DNA of 64,000 nucleotides from a bacterium (GTDB lineage: Bacteria; Krumholzibacteriota; Krumholzibacteriia; LZORAL124-64-63), in contig JAAEQC010000033.1 in the NCBI GenBank assembly GCA_024231905.1, forward strand, positions 186,001 to 250,000, written 5' to 3'. Under the pieces are notes generated by a model. The model saw only the letters and a program-made list of their open reading frames with translations. It was not told where the DNA came from and made no database searches. The position numbers and the translations under genes are program-made. This document shows, one piece after another, positions 1-8,806 of the stretch. Each line of letters begins with the position of its first letter. Positions within the stretch are counted from its first letter, which is position 1.

Positions 1-2
1 CC

Positions 3-362
3 AAACGGGCCTTCCAGGGCGTGCCGGCCAACCGCCAGGTCTTCCTCAGCTTCCACGCGGACAACGTGCGCTCCCTGGGCAACGTGGTCACCCTGTTCTA
101 CTACCAGAGAGGGAACAGCACCGACAGCGTTTCCCGGGACTTCGCCCGCAAGCTCCTGCCGGGCATGGGTGCCGGCGCCCGCATCGCGGGTAAGAGCCTG
201 GGCGTGCTGCGCCACAACCCCACCCGCTACAAGCTCCTGGTGGAGATGCGCAACCTGGCCTACGAAGATCACATCTGGGCCGTGCGCTACTCGGAACTGC
301 GCCAACGCGACGCCGAGAAGATCGTGCGGGCGCTCATCGACGTGGTCGGCAACGGCGTCTGA
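3..362 (+). CDS. N-acetylmuramoyl-L-alanine amidase, C-terminal part (5' cut by window edge)
   Basis: The frame is open from the first bases, so this is the C-terminal end of a longer protein; the GTG at 21 is inside the reading frame and not needed as a start. The visible part resembles the Amidase_3 (AmiC-type, zinc-dependent) catalytic domain. It shows a strand ending FLSFHAD with the metal-binding His, a later LVEM segment whose Glu is the expected catalytic residue, and an ELRQRDAEKIV terminal helix. Such enzymes cleave the amide bond between MurNAc and the stem peptide in the periplasm during septum splitting. The N-terminal targeting region is not visible, so the subtype cannot be set. 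Confidence 0.75.
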   Translation, partial: KRAFQGVPANRQVFLSFHADNVRSLGNVVTLFYYQRGNSTDSVSRDFARKLLPGMGAGARIAGKSLGVLRHNPTRYKLLVEMRNLAYEDHIWAVRYSELRQRDAEKIVRALIDVVGNGV

Positions 363-442
363 TTTTCGATCACGACACTGGCCGAACCCCGCCGGGGCCG
401 CTATGCTCCCGGGACGCCTCTTCCCTGGCCCCGGGAGGTCCC

Positions 443-2146
443 ATGTGCCGACCCCGTCTGCTCTTCGTGCTCCTGATCGTTCTTTCAGCCCCGGGTTCGG
501 CCATGGCCGCTGACCGCGTCACCGGCGAACCCTTCGCCACCCGCAGCGAAGTCATCGCCCCCCACGCCATGGCCGCCACCAGCCAGCCTCTGGCCACCCA
601 GATCGCCCTGGAGATCCTGCGCCTGGGCGGCAGCGCCGTGGACGCGACCATCGCCGCCAACGCCGCGCTGGGGTTGATGGAGCCCACGGGCTGCGGCATC
701 GGCGGTGATCTCTTCGCCATGGTCTGGGATCCCGGCGAAGAGAAGCTCCACGGTCTGAACGCCAGCGGCCGCTCGCCGCGATCCCTCACCCTGGCCGAGT
801 TCACCGAACGCGGCCTGGAGCACGTCCCCGCCTTCGGGGTACTGCCCATCAGTGTGCCCGGCTGCGTGGACGGTTGGTTCGAACTCCACGACCGGTTCGG
901 TAAGCTGCCCATGGACCAGGTGCTGGCTCCGGCCATCCGCTACTGCCGCGACGGCTTTCCCGTGAGCGAACTCATCGCCCACTACTGGCAGTTGAGCGTC
1001 GCCGGCCGCGCCGACCATCCGTTCTTCCTGGAGACCTTCACCCGGGACGGCCGCGCCCCCGTGAAAGGCGAGATGTGGACCAACGAGCCCCTGGCCCGCA
1101 CCTACGAGACCATCGCCGAGCACGGCCGCGACGCCTTCTACCGGGGCGACCTGGCCCGGGTCATCGCCCGCACGGTGGGACAGGCCGGCGGTTTCCTGGA
1201 ATACGAGGACCTGGACGGCCACCGGAGCGAGTGGGTGGAGCCCGTCTCGACCGACTACCGGGGCGTCGACGTGTGGGAACTGCCCCCCAACGGCCAGGGC
1301 ATCGCCGCCCTGCAGATCCTCAACATCATGGAGGGCTTCGACGTGGCCGGCCTGGGCTTCGGCAGCCCCGAATACGTGCACGCCTTCGTGGAAGCCAAGA
1401 AGCTGGCCTTCGCCGACCGGGCGCGCTTCTACGCGGACATGGATTTCGCCGACGTACCGGTCGACGAACTCATCAGCAAGGAATACGCGGCGCGGCGGCG
1501 GGCGGAGATCGACCCGTTCCGGGCCGCCCGCAGCGTGGACGCCGGCAATCCCGCCTTGCGCCAGGGCGACACCATCTACCTGACCGTGGCCGACAGCGAT
1601 GGCATGATGGTCTCCTTCATCCAGAGCAACTACCGGGGCATGGGCTCGGGCGTGTGCCCGGAAGGCCTGGGCTTCGGCCTCCAGGACCGGGGCGAGTTGT
1701 TCACCCTCGAGCCGGGGCAGGCCAACACCTACGCCCCGGGCAAGCGACCCTTCCACACCATCATCCCGGCCTTCGCCACCCGGAACGGGGAGCCTTGGCT
1801 CAGCTTCGGGGTCATGGGCGGCGGCACCCAGCCCCAGGCCCACGCCCAGATCATCATGAACCTGGTGGACTTCGGCATGAACCTGCAGGAAGCCGGTGAC
1901 GCCCCGCGCATGCTCCACTGGGGCGGCAACGAGCCCACGGGCCGCACCATGAACGACGGGGGCAATGTGGCCCTGGAAACGGGTATCCCCTACGCCACCC
2001 GGCGCGCGCTCACGGACCTGGGACACCACATCGTGGTGAACGTGGGTTCCTTCGGCGGCTACCAGGCCATCATGATCGACCGGGAGCAGGGCGTGTACTA
2101 CGGAGCATCGGAATCGCGGAAGGACGGACAAGCGGCCGGGTACTAG
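443..2146 (+). CDS. ggt: Gamma-glutamyltranspeptidase (exported)
   Basis: 567 aa with an N-terminal signal peptide (residues 1-22, ending AMA). The family signature GCGIGGD lies near residue 92. The autoprocessing nucleophile is the Thr in QGDTIYL at residue 377, which would become the N-terminus of the small subunit. A downstream GMGSG stretch corresponds to the oxyanion/gamma-glutamyl-binding loop. The length matches the usual Ggt proenzyme. It should hydrolyse or transfer gamma-glutamyl groups from glutathione and related peptides in the periplasm. A GGGAGG ribosome site lies 4 bases before the ATG. It stands alone between an amidase and a small unknown gene. Confidence 0.92.
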   Translation: MCRPRLLFVLLIVLSAPGSAMAADRVTGEPFATRSEVIAPHAMAATSQPLATQIALEILRLGGSAVDATIAANAALGLMEPTGCGIGGDLFAMVWDPGEEKLHGLNASGRSPRSLTLAEFTERGLEHVPAFGVLPISVPGCVDGWFELHDRFGKLPMDQVLAPAIRYCRDGFPVSELIAHYWQLSVAGRADHPFFLETFTRDGRAPVKGEMWTNEPLARTYETIAEHGRDAFYRGDLARVIARTVGQAGGFLEYEDLDGHRSEWVEPVSTDYRGVDVWELPPNGQGIAALQILNIMEGFDVAGLGFGSPEYVHAFVEAKKLAFADRARFYADMDFADVPVDELISKEYAARRRAEIDPFRAARSVDAGNPALRQGDTIYLTVADSDGMMVSFIQSNYRGMGSGVCPEGLGFGLQDRGELFTLEPGQANTYAPGKRPFHTIIPAFATRNGEPWLSFGVMGGGTQPQAHAQIIMNLVDFGMNLQEAGDAPRMLHWGGNEPTGRTMNDGGNVALETGIPYATRRALTDLGHHIVVNVGSFGGYQAIMIDREQGVYYGASESRKDGQAAGY

Positions 2147-2245
2147 ATGTCGCGGCGAACTTGATATTCCCTGTTCACCCTCTTTATTTGGGATCGACGC
2201 CGCTCGCCCGGCCCGTCCACCAAGCACGAATCGCCGGGAGCCGCC

Positions 2246-2656
2246 ATGCCCATCCACTTCTGCTACCATCCCGCCCGTGATCTGTTGATCCACGTGGGCC
2301 AGGATATGATCACCCTCGCGGAGATCGATGAGCTGGCCGCCCGGCGCCGGGCCGCCGGGTTGCCGGATTCCGTGGCCCACACCCTCAACGACATGCGCCA
2401 CGCCCATTTCGACTTCAGTCTGGACCAGCTGCGGATGAACCAGGAAGGCCGGCCGCAGGACAGCTATGCCGGTTGCCGCCAGGCCGAGATCGTCACCGAT
2501 CCCCACAACACGGCGATTCTGCTCCTGTGGCGCAATTGGTTGCCCGCGGGCATCGAGGTCGAGGTCTTCTCCACACCCGAAGCGGCCTACGCCTGGGTCG
2601 GTGTGGAACGGCAGGACCGGGACCTGGTCATCCGGGGCACCGACGGGACCGCCTGA
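2246..2656 (+). CDS. Small soluble protein of unknown function
   Basis: 136 aa, preceded by GGGAG with good spacing to the ATG. There is no signal peptide or membrane segment. The pattern (a short beta start, an acidic helix, then VEVFSTPEAAYAWVG near residues 105-120) recalls small one-domain bacterial proteins of a STAS/SpoIIAA-like fold whose C-terminal helix carries an F-S/D-x-P-E-A-A-x-x-W motif, but I cannot assign a family. The third-codon G/C bias looks genuinely coding. It follows ggt by 99 bases and could be co-transcribed with it. Confidence 0.6.
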   Translation: MPIHFCYHPARDLLIHVGQDMITLAEIDELAARRRAAGLPDSVAHTLNDMRHAHFDFSLDQLRMNQEGRPQDSYAGCRQAEIVTDPHNTAILLLWRNWLPAGIEVEVFSTPEAAYAWVGVERQDRDLVIRGTDGTA

Positions 2657-2857
2657 CCTGGACCAGGACATCCCACCGGCAGCTTGGAATCGCCATGCCA
2701 GAACGACACCGACGACGTCTCGGACGGCCCGTCTACGAATTCTACCCGCTGGCGATCGAATCCTCCTTCCCGCCTCGCGCCCGGCTACTAGGGAATCGCC
2801 CTCTGCCGAGGCCCTCGGCGCCCAGGTGAAGGAATCCCCGGCGGCCAGGTCACGGGC

Positions 2858-3143
2858 GTGACCCACTCCGTGCCGGCGGCCGTAGTTCTCGAGACTTTCC
2901 AGGCGATGCTGCCGGAAATGAAGAGCGTCCTGCTGCCGGCAGAGGAAGACCATCAGGGATCCGCCATCGACACCGAGGGCTCCCGTACCGCCTGTGCCGC
3001 CATGGACCTGGATTATGCCGAGGTTTCCTGCGCCACCGTCAAAGCCGCCGCCCAGGCGGTGAATCCCGGGAAAGACGGGGCCGACGCCGCCATCGGGGGC
3101 CCAGTCCATGTTCATGGACAACACCGTGACCATGGCCGAGTAG
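2858..3143 (+). pseudogene. Possible small gene broken by a frameshift
   Basis: From the GTG at 2858 the frame reads about 80 plausible residues, then becomes low-complexity and arginine-rich near 3100. Shifting by one base at about 3090-3102 continues into AQSMFMDNTVTMAE and a TAG stop at 3141-3143. The two parts together look more protein-like than either continuation alone. I recognise no family. It could be a decayed gene, an assembly error or chance. The remainder of 2657-3378 shows nothing I can assign. Confidence 0.25.
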
Positions 3144-3378
3144 TCCGACGGCAACCGCCGGACTCGTGTCCGGGCAGGAAGCGGCACTCTGCGGGGCGCC
3201 GCTTTCACGTCCGCTCATCCTCGCCCCCACATCCGGGATGGCCGATTTCGCGGCCTCTGCTATCATGCTCCTGTGAAACGACCTTGTGGACCCTGGAGGG
3301 AGACGGAGAGCAGCGTGCAGAATCCCCTGGAAAGGGACGGAACCGGAATTCCGCTCCCCGCCGATCCGCCCAGGTCCC

Positions 3379-4524
3379 ATGCGGACGGCTGAGCTCCCCG
3401 GATTGGCCATCTGCTCGGCAGGGGAACTGTTCGGCGGGGTCGAACGGCACATCCTGGGCATGGCCGCCTACCTGCGGGACCAGCGCGGCGTCGCCCCCCG
3501 CGTCGTCCTCTTCCATGACCGTGAGCTCGCCGCCGGCCTGCGGGACATGGGTGTGGAGCCGGTGATTCTCCGGGGTCGGCACCGTTACGATCCGGCCCTG
3601 GCCCGGCAGCTGGCCGACCTGATCGCCGCCGAGAACATCGATCTCGTCCATTCCCACGGTTACAAGGCCGTCGTGACCTGCGCCCTGGCCCGGCGGCGGA
3701 CACCCTTTGCCATGATCAAGACCGAGCACGGGCGCGTGGAGCCGTCGGCGGGCCGCCCTGCCGTCTGGTTGAAGACCCGCCTGAACCATCTGCTCGACAC
3801 CTGGGCGACCCGGACCACCGGAGCTCCGGTCTGCTACGTGACGAGCGACCTGCGGGACTACTGTGCGGACCGGCACCGCGGCCTGGACCGCACCACCGTC
3901 CACAACGGCATCGAACCTATCGACGCGGACGCCTACACGCGGCCGTCGGAGTTGCACGAGGACCGGGTCAACCTGGGCGTCATCGGGCGCGTGAGTTCGG
4001 TCAAGGGTCTCCCCCACCTCCTGGATGCCATGGCCGACGAAGCGATGCCCTCCGAGGTAGTTGCTCACGTCGTCGGCACCGGCCCACTACTCGAGCCCCT
4101 GCGCACCGAGGTTCGCGAGCGGGGACTGGACAGCCGCATCGTCTTCCACGGCTTCCGCGACGACGTGTACCGATTCATCGCCCATGTGGACGCGCTGCTC
4201 ATGCCGTCGCTGCACGAGGGTCTGCCCTATACGCTTCTGGAGGCCATGTCCCTGGAGACGCCCATGCTCGCCTCACGGGTCGGCGGTCTGGCCGAAGTCG
4301 TGTGCGACGGAGAGACCGGCCTGCTCTTCGAGTCCGGCGACGCGACGGGCCTGCGGGACGCTGTCCTGCGCATCGTCCGGGAACCGGCGTTGGCCGCCGC
4401 TCTGGGCGAAGCCGCTCGCCGGGACCTGCTCGAGAACTACACCCTCCAACGCATGGGGGACAACTACTGGCGCATCTACGAGCACACTCTGGACCGGGTG
4501 AAAGGGGGAGCGGATGTCCGCTGA
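3379..4524 (+). CDS. Glycosyltransferase family 4 (cell-surface polysaccharide)
   Basis: 381 aa from ATG 3379. The frame can be extended to a GTG at 3286, but the extra 31 residues are low-complexity and Arg/Pro-rich, and the GT-B core begins right after the ATG (GELFGGVERH). The N-terminal acceptor domain spans about 1-185. The C-terminal Glycos_transf_1 domain contains IGRVSSVKGL and the nucleotide-sugar-binding EGLPYTLLEAM motif with the two conserved Glu. It should be cytoplasmic, adding one sugar to a lipid-linked oligosaccharide. It overlaps the flippase gene by 11 bases, which suggests translational coupling. Confidence 0.85.
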   Translation: MRTAELPGLAICSAGELFGGVERHILGMAAYLRDQRGVAPRVVLFHDRELAAGLRDMGVEPVILRGRHRYDPALARQLADLIAAENIDLVHSHGYKAVVTCALARRRTPFAMIKTEHGRVEPSAGRPAVWLKTRLNHLLDTWATRTTGAPVCYVTSDLRDYCADRHRGLDRTTVHNGIEPIDADAYTRPSELHEDRVNLGVIGRVSSVKGLPHLLDAMADEAMPSEVVAHVVGTGPLLEPLRTEVRERGLDSRIVFHGFRDDVYRFIAHVDALLMPSLHEGLPYTLLEAMSLETPMLASRVGGLAEVVCDGETGLLFESGDATGLRDAVLRIVREPALAAALGEAARRDLLENYTLQRMGDNYWRIYEHTLDRVKGGADVR

Positions 4525-6028
4525 CTGGCTACGGCAGCGACAGGCCTTCGTGCCCGTCGCCGCCGCCAACGGGTCCATCGGCCAACAGGTCGCCAGCGGC
4601 GGCTTCTGGTCGGGTCTGAGTGTTGCGTCCGAGACGGTGTTGCAGACGGTCCGCACTATCATCTTCGCCCGCCTGCTGGCGCCCGAGGACTTCGGGATCG
4701 TCGCCCTCGCCACGATCTTCACCCAGTTCGTGTTCATCTTCGCGAACTTCGGTTTCAGCGCCAGTATCATCTACCGGCGCGACATCGACCGGGACGACCT
4801 CTCGGTCTGCTGGTGGGGCAATATCGGCATCGACACTTCGGCTGCCTTGATCTGCTGCATCATCGCCTTCTTCTCCAGCCGGACGGCTGACAATCCCGTC
4901 ACCGCCCACATCATCTGCATCATGGCGGCCCAGTTCCTTTTCACGAGCGTCGGCAGCGTCAACAACGCCCTCATGCGCCGCGTGTTCATGTTCAAGGAAA
5001 TCACCATCGTCAACATCGCGACGACCGTGGTTGCCTTCGCCATCGCCCTCGGTCTCATCCTGTATCGCGACGCGGGTGTTTACGGTCTGGCGATCGGCGC
5101 GGTATCCGGCAGCGTGCTCAGGAGCCTGCTCAACTTCTATTTCGTACCCTGGCTGCCGTCCTTCCGCTTCTCCTGGAGCCGACTCCGCGGTCACTTCGAG
5201 TATGGCGGCTGGTTCCTGGGAGTCCAGCTCGTCACCTTCGCCAACGGCAATCTCGACCGAACGGTGGTCGGCACCTACCTCGATACCGCCCAGCTCGGAT
5301 ACTTCGAATACGCGTCCAACATCCCCTTGAGCATCTCGACCCGGCTCAGTCAGGTCCTCAACAGCGTCCTGTTCCCGGCGATCTCGAGCCTGCAGTACGA
5401 TTTGGACCAGTTGGGCGACCTGCTGCGCAAAGTCTATCGCTACAATGCCTTCATCATCTTCCCCCTGCTCGTCGGCATCGGTCTCGTGGCGCCGGACTTC
5501 GTGCGCGTCGCCTACGGCGAGCAGTGGATGGTGATCGTCGAACCGTTGCGTTTCTTCTGCCTGTACGGGCTCCTGCGGATCTTCATCAACCCCTACCACG
5601 CGCTCTGCAACGGCCTGGGCATGCCGCGGCTCCCGTTCAAATGGACCTTGATCTACCTGCCCTTGAACATCGCCCTGGTCTATCTGGGGATCCGGTACTA
5701 CGGACTGACGGGCGCCGTGGTGGTGCGCTTGGCGGTACCGATCTTCATGACTGTCACCCTGGGGCGGGAGATCTTCAAGCACGCGCGGATTCCGTTGGGG
5801 AGCATCCTGGCCTCCGCCCTGCCGGCGACCCTGTGTTGCGTCGTCATGGCAGCCGTGATCCTGGCCGCCACGCCGGCGTTGAACACCCTCGTCGCGTCGC
5901 CGCTGCTCAGGCTGCTGGCCAAGGTCGGCTTGGGTATACTGGTCTATGGGATCGCGTTCGCACTGCTCTTCGGCGACGACCGCAGGTTCATCCAGCGGCA
6001 GATCCTCAAGATGGCCGGGCGAACCTAG
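4514..6028 (+). CDS. Wzx-like polysaccharide flippase (MOP superfamily)
   Basis: 504 aa of mostly hydrophobic sequence with roughly 12-14 predicted membrane helices, typical of the Polysacc_synt/PST flippases. The N-terminal segment (SGGFWSGLSVASETVLQ, then the first paired helices) is characteristic. It should flip undecaprenyl-linked oligosaccharide repeat units across the inner membrane. It starts inside the preceding GT4 gene. Its TAG stop shares a CTAG palindrome with the stop of the convergent wecB gene, a 4-base tail-to-tail overlap at 6025-6028. Confidence 0.87.
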   Translation: MSADWLRQRQAFVPVAAANGSIGQQVASGGFWSGLSVASETVLQTVRTIIFARLLAPEDFGIVALATIFTQFVFIFANFGFSASIIYRRDIDRDDLSVCWWGNIGIDTSAALICCIIAFFSSRTADNPVTAHIICIMAAQFLFTSVGSVNNALMRRVFMFKEITIVNIATTVVAFAIALGLILYRDAGVYGLAIGAVSGSVLRSLLNFYFVPWLPSFRFSWSRLRGHFEYGGWFLGVQLVTFANGNLDRTVVGTYLDTAQLGYFEYASNIPLSISTRLSQVLNSVLFPAISSLQYDLDQLGDLLRKVYRYNAFIIFPLLVGIGLVAPDFVRVAYGEQWMVIVEPLRFFCLYGLLRIFINPYHALCNGLGMPRLPFKWTLIYLPLNIALVYLGIRYYGLTGAVVVRLAVPIFMTVTLGREIFKHARIPLGSILASALPATLCCVVMAAVILAATPALNTLVASPLLRLLAKVGLGILVYGIAFALLFGDDRRFIQRQILKMAGRT

Positions 6029-7149
6029 CCCGACCCGGTGGGCGTCAGGACACCGGCGAGATGGTCCGCGATGCGCGGCGCAGCGTACCCGTCACCGTAG
6101 GGGTTGACCGCGCGCGCCATGGCGCTCCAGGCAGCGGGATCGCTCAGCAACCGGTCGGCCGTTTCCACGATGACCTCGCGTTCGGTACCCACCAGGGCCA
6201 CCGTGCCCGCATCCACCGCCTCGGGCCGTTCGGTGCACTCCCGCAATACGAGCACCGGTTTGCCCAGGCTCGGTGCCTCCTCCTGGATGCCCCCCGAATC
6301 GGTGAGGATGAGGTGCGCCCGGCTCATGAGGAGCACGATCTCCCGGTAATCCACCGGTTCGATGAGCCGCACCCTCGGCACGTCACCCAGCAACCGGTGC
6401 ACGGGCTCCTTGATGTTGGGATTCGGATGGACCGGGTAGACCACCTCCACGTCATCGTGGGCGGCGACCAGGTCGGCGATGGCCAGGCAGATGTTCTCGA
6501 TGCCGGCGCCGAAGTTCTCGCGGCGGTGAGCCGTCACGAGGATACCGCGCCGGGGCGGCGCGAAGGCTCCCCCGACGTCCGCATCGCCCAGGTTCTCCTT
6601 CATCCAGAACAAGGCATCAATGGCGGTGTTGCCGGTCTCCACCACGTCCGCCTCCTCGATGCCTTCGGCCAGCAGGTTCGCGCGGCTCTTGGCCGTGGGC
6701 GCGTAGTGCCACGTGGCGAGTTGGGCCGTGAGGCGGCGATTCAGTTCCTCCGGGAACGGACTGTAGCGTAGGTGCGAACGCAACCCCGCCTCCACGTGCC
6801 CCACGGGGATCTGCTCGTAGAAGGCCGCCAGGCCGGCGATCGTGGAGGTCGTGGTATCGCCGTGCACGAGCACCGCGTCGGGTTTCTCACGTCGCAGGAC
6901 GTCGCGCATGCCCACGATGACGCGGGCGGTGACATCATAGAGGTCCTGTCCGTGGGTCATGATGTCCAGATCGTGGTCCGCCTCCACTTCCAGCAGGGCA
7001 AGGACCTGGTCGAGCATATCCCTGTGCTGGGCGGTGACACAGGTCACAGCGTCGAACCGCTCCGCCCGCGCCTGCAACGCGCGCACCACCGGCGCCATCT
7101 TGATGGCCTCCGGACGCGTCCCGAACACCACCATGATTTTATTCTTCAA
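6025..7149 (-). CDS. wecB: UDP-N-acetylglucosamine 2-epimerase, non-hydrolysing
   Basis: 374 aa. It interconverts UDP-GlcNAc and UDP-ManNAc, supplying ManNAc-type sugars for surface polysaccharide. Motifs seen in order: FGTRPEAIK at the N-terminus, HGDTTTS, GHVEAGLRS, PFPEELNRR, HRREN, TDSGGIQEEA and RECTERPE, all standard for this family with the catalytic acidic residues and the His present. The start chosen is TTG at 7149 because AAAGGGA lies just upstream; the in-frame ATG five codons later would remove the first beta strand. The long open frame upstream of it is the antisense shadow of the next gene. Confidence 0.93.
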   Translation of the reverse strand: MKNKIMVVFGTRPEAIKMAPVVRALQARAERFDAVTCVTAQHRDMLDQVLALLEVEADHDLDIMTHGQDLYDVTARVIVGMRDVLRREKPDAVLVHGDTTTSTIAGLAAFYEQIPVGHVEAGLRSHLRYSPFPEELNRRLTAQLATWHYAPTAKSRANLLAEGIEEADVVETGNTAIDALFWMKENLGDADVGGAFAPPRRGILVTAHRRENFGAGIENICLAIADLVAAHDDVEVVYPVHPNPNIKEPVHRLLGDVPRVRLIEPVDYREIVLLMSRAHLILTDSGGIQEEAPSLGKPVLVLRECTERPEAVDAGTVALVGTEREVIVETADRLLSDPAAWSAMARAVNPYGDGYAAPRIADHLAGVLTPTGSG

Positions 7150-7256
7150 GTCGGTTCCCTTTCCGAGTATGAGACCGTGTATCGGGCCGGTTCGCCGCCA
7201 CCGGAATCGCACGGCGGCGGAGCACGGCAAGAAGCGGCCGCGTCGGCATCCGGCCG

Positions 7257-8462
7257 TTATTCCACCGGCCTCGGCGCCGAAGCACCACCGAGTTTCCCGA
7301 TGACTTCGAGGGCACGATCGAGATCGCGCTCCCAAGTATATATGTCGCTCACCGCGCGACGGCCACGTTTCCCCATGTCCCGGCGCAGTACGGGATCGGA
7401 CATGCGCCCGAGGCAGTCGGGCAGCGAGGTCGACACTTCGCCGTCGAAGGCCAGGCCGCAGCCCTGCTCTTCCACGATGCGCTGCATGGGCACGGCGTTC
7501 GAAACGATCACCGGCAGGCCGGCGGCCATGAAATCGAACAGTTTGTTGGGTACGGTCGTGTCCGTATGCTCGGTCTTGAGATGCGGGATCACGCCCACGT
7601 GGCACTTGGCCACCAGGGACGGCACTTCCTTGCTGTCCACCCAGCCGTGAAAAACGACGCGGTCGGTCGCCCCGAGTTCGCGGCTCAGGGCCTTGAGCCG
7701 CGGCAGGTGCCCACCGGCACCAACGACGTGAAATCGCAAGGGCGGCGCGTCGGCGGGCAGAGCCGCCAGAGCCGCCACGACCTGGTCCAGGCCCCGGTTG
7801 CGGGTCACGAGTCCCACGTAGATCAGATCCACGGTACCGCTCGAGTCGTCGGCCGGATCGGCCACATGGTCCAGGGTGGTCCGGGGCGGCGTGTTGGAAA
7901 CGATGTGCACGCGATCCCGCGGCGCGCCCAGTTCCAGCAGGTGGTCGCGCATCTCGTCCACCACCACGAAGATCCCGGCGGCGCGGGCCGCCACCCTGCG
8001 CTCCAGGCGCCGCGCCAGGGCGGGATTCTTGAGCAGCAAGCTGCGCAGCCTGATGGGATCGCTGTCCACCACGTTCTGCCACATGGCGGGATGGTTCTCG
8101 GCCATGTCCACCAGGGCGGACACCCCAAGCCGCTCCGCTTCCTGGATCACCAACAGGGCCAAGGGAAGGTCCCGGACAATGAGGAGATCGGGCGTGAAGT
8201 CCCGGCAGGCCCGGCGAATGGCTCGGCGCCAGACCGGATTGGCCGGGGCCGGAAGGCTGAGAAGACCGTTGAGCGGACCGGGGACATCAGGTCCGAGCAC
8301 CCGGTGGCAACCGATGCCGTCGACGTCCTCCACCAGGGCCCGTCGCTCGAGATTACGGCATACCAGACGAACCTGGTGACCGGCGTCCAGACAACCGCGC
8401 AACAGTTTCTCGACCCGGACATCCCAAGGATAGTCCTCCCCGTACACCCCGATAATCTTCAT
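7257..8462 (-). CDS. Glycosyltransferase family 4
   Basis: 401 aa from the ATG at 8462, chosen because GGTGGAGGG sits just upstream and the protein then begins with the canonical beta strand MKIIGVYGEDYPWDVRVEK. The GT-B fold is clear: N-terminal acceptor domain, then a C-terminal domain with DLIYVGLVTRNRGLDQV, a VVGAGGHLPRL nucleotide-binding turn and PNKLFDFMAAGLPVI. It is cytoplasmic and presumably transfers a sugar in the same pathway as WecB, 107 bases downstream on the same strand. Confidence 0.85.
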   Translation of the reverse strand: MKIIGVYGEDYPWDVRVEKLLRGCLDAGHQVRLVCRNLERRALVEDVDGIGCHRVLGPDVPGPLNGLLSLPAPANPVWRRAIRRACRDFTPDLLIVRDLPLALLVIQEAERLGVSALVDMAENHPAMWQNVVDSDPIRLRSLLLKNPALARRLERRVAARAAGIFVVVDEMRDHLLELGAPRDRVHIVSNTPPRTTLDHVADPADDSSGTVDLIYVGLVTRNRGLDQVVAALAALPADAPPLRFHVVGAGGHLPRLKALSRELGATDRVVFHGWVDSKEVPSLVAKCHVGVIPHLKTEHTDTTVPNKLFDFMAAGLPVIVSNAVPMQRIVEEQGCGLAFDGEVSTSLPDCLGRMSDPVLRRDMGKRGRRAVSDIYTWERDLDRALEVIGKLGGASAPRPVE

Positions 8463-8806
8463 GGCGCCCTCCACCACAGGTATTCCGGTTCCGGTTCCCC
8501 ACCCTTTTGCAGGGCAGGCCCTGTCCTCTCCGTAGGACAACCCGGCGGCCGGTTCGAGGTGTGCCCCCGTTTCGCGTTCCATCCGGAGTCCAGCAAATAT
8601 ACATCCACACCACCGGCTTGTCGTCCGCGATCCACCCGCTGCAACCGGATGTGGATCGGTTATTGCAGCGGGACGACATGATCGGCGAATAATTCAGCTA
8701 CCGTAGAGGGCTTGTGTGATGCGAACCGTAAGATTAGCTTCAAGGAGCGTGAATATCCGGTTTCGCGTATGTTGTTCCGGCCATACGGTTGAAGGGAGTG
8801 GGAATC
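8463..8806. other. Intergenic region between divergent genes
   Basis: 344 bases between the divergent GT4 gene and the exported-protein gene. It must hold both promoters, but I could not find convincing -35/-10 pairs. Open frames here are short and lack coding bias. I see no RNA or repeat. Confidence 0.5.

Noticed and set aside
485-3208. A 907-residue minus-strand open frame
   Set aside because: It is antisense to ggt and the small gene, His/Gly/Val-rich as expected from the complement of GC-rich codons, with no recognisable domain or ribosome site.
7150-8082. Upstream extension of the wecB frame (685-residue ORF)
   Set aside because: The extra 310 residues are Arg/Pro/Gly-rich and overlap the GT4 gene in another frame; WecB homology begins at the TTG 7149.
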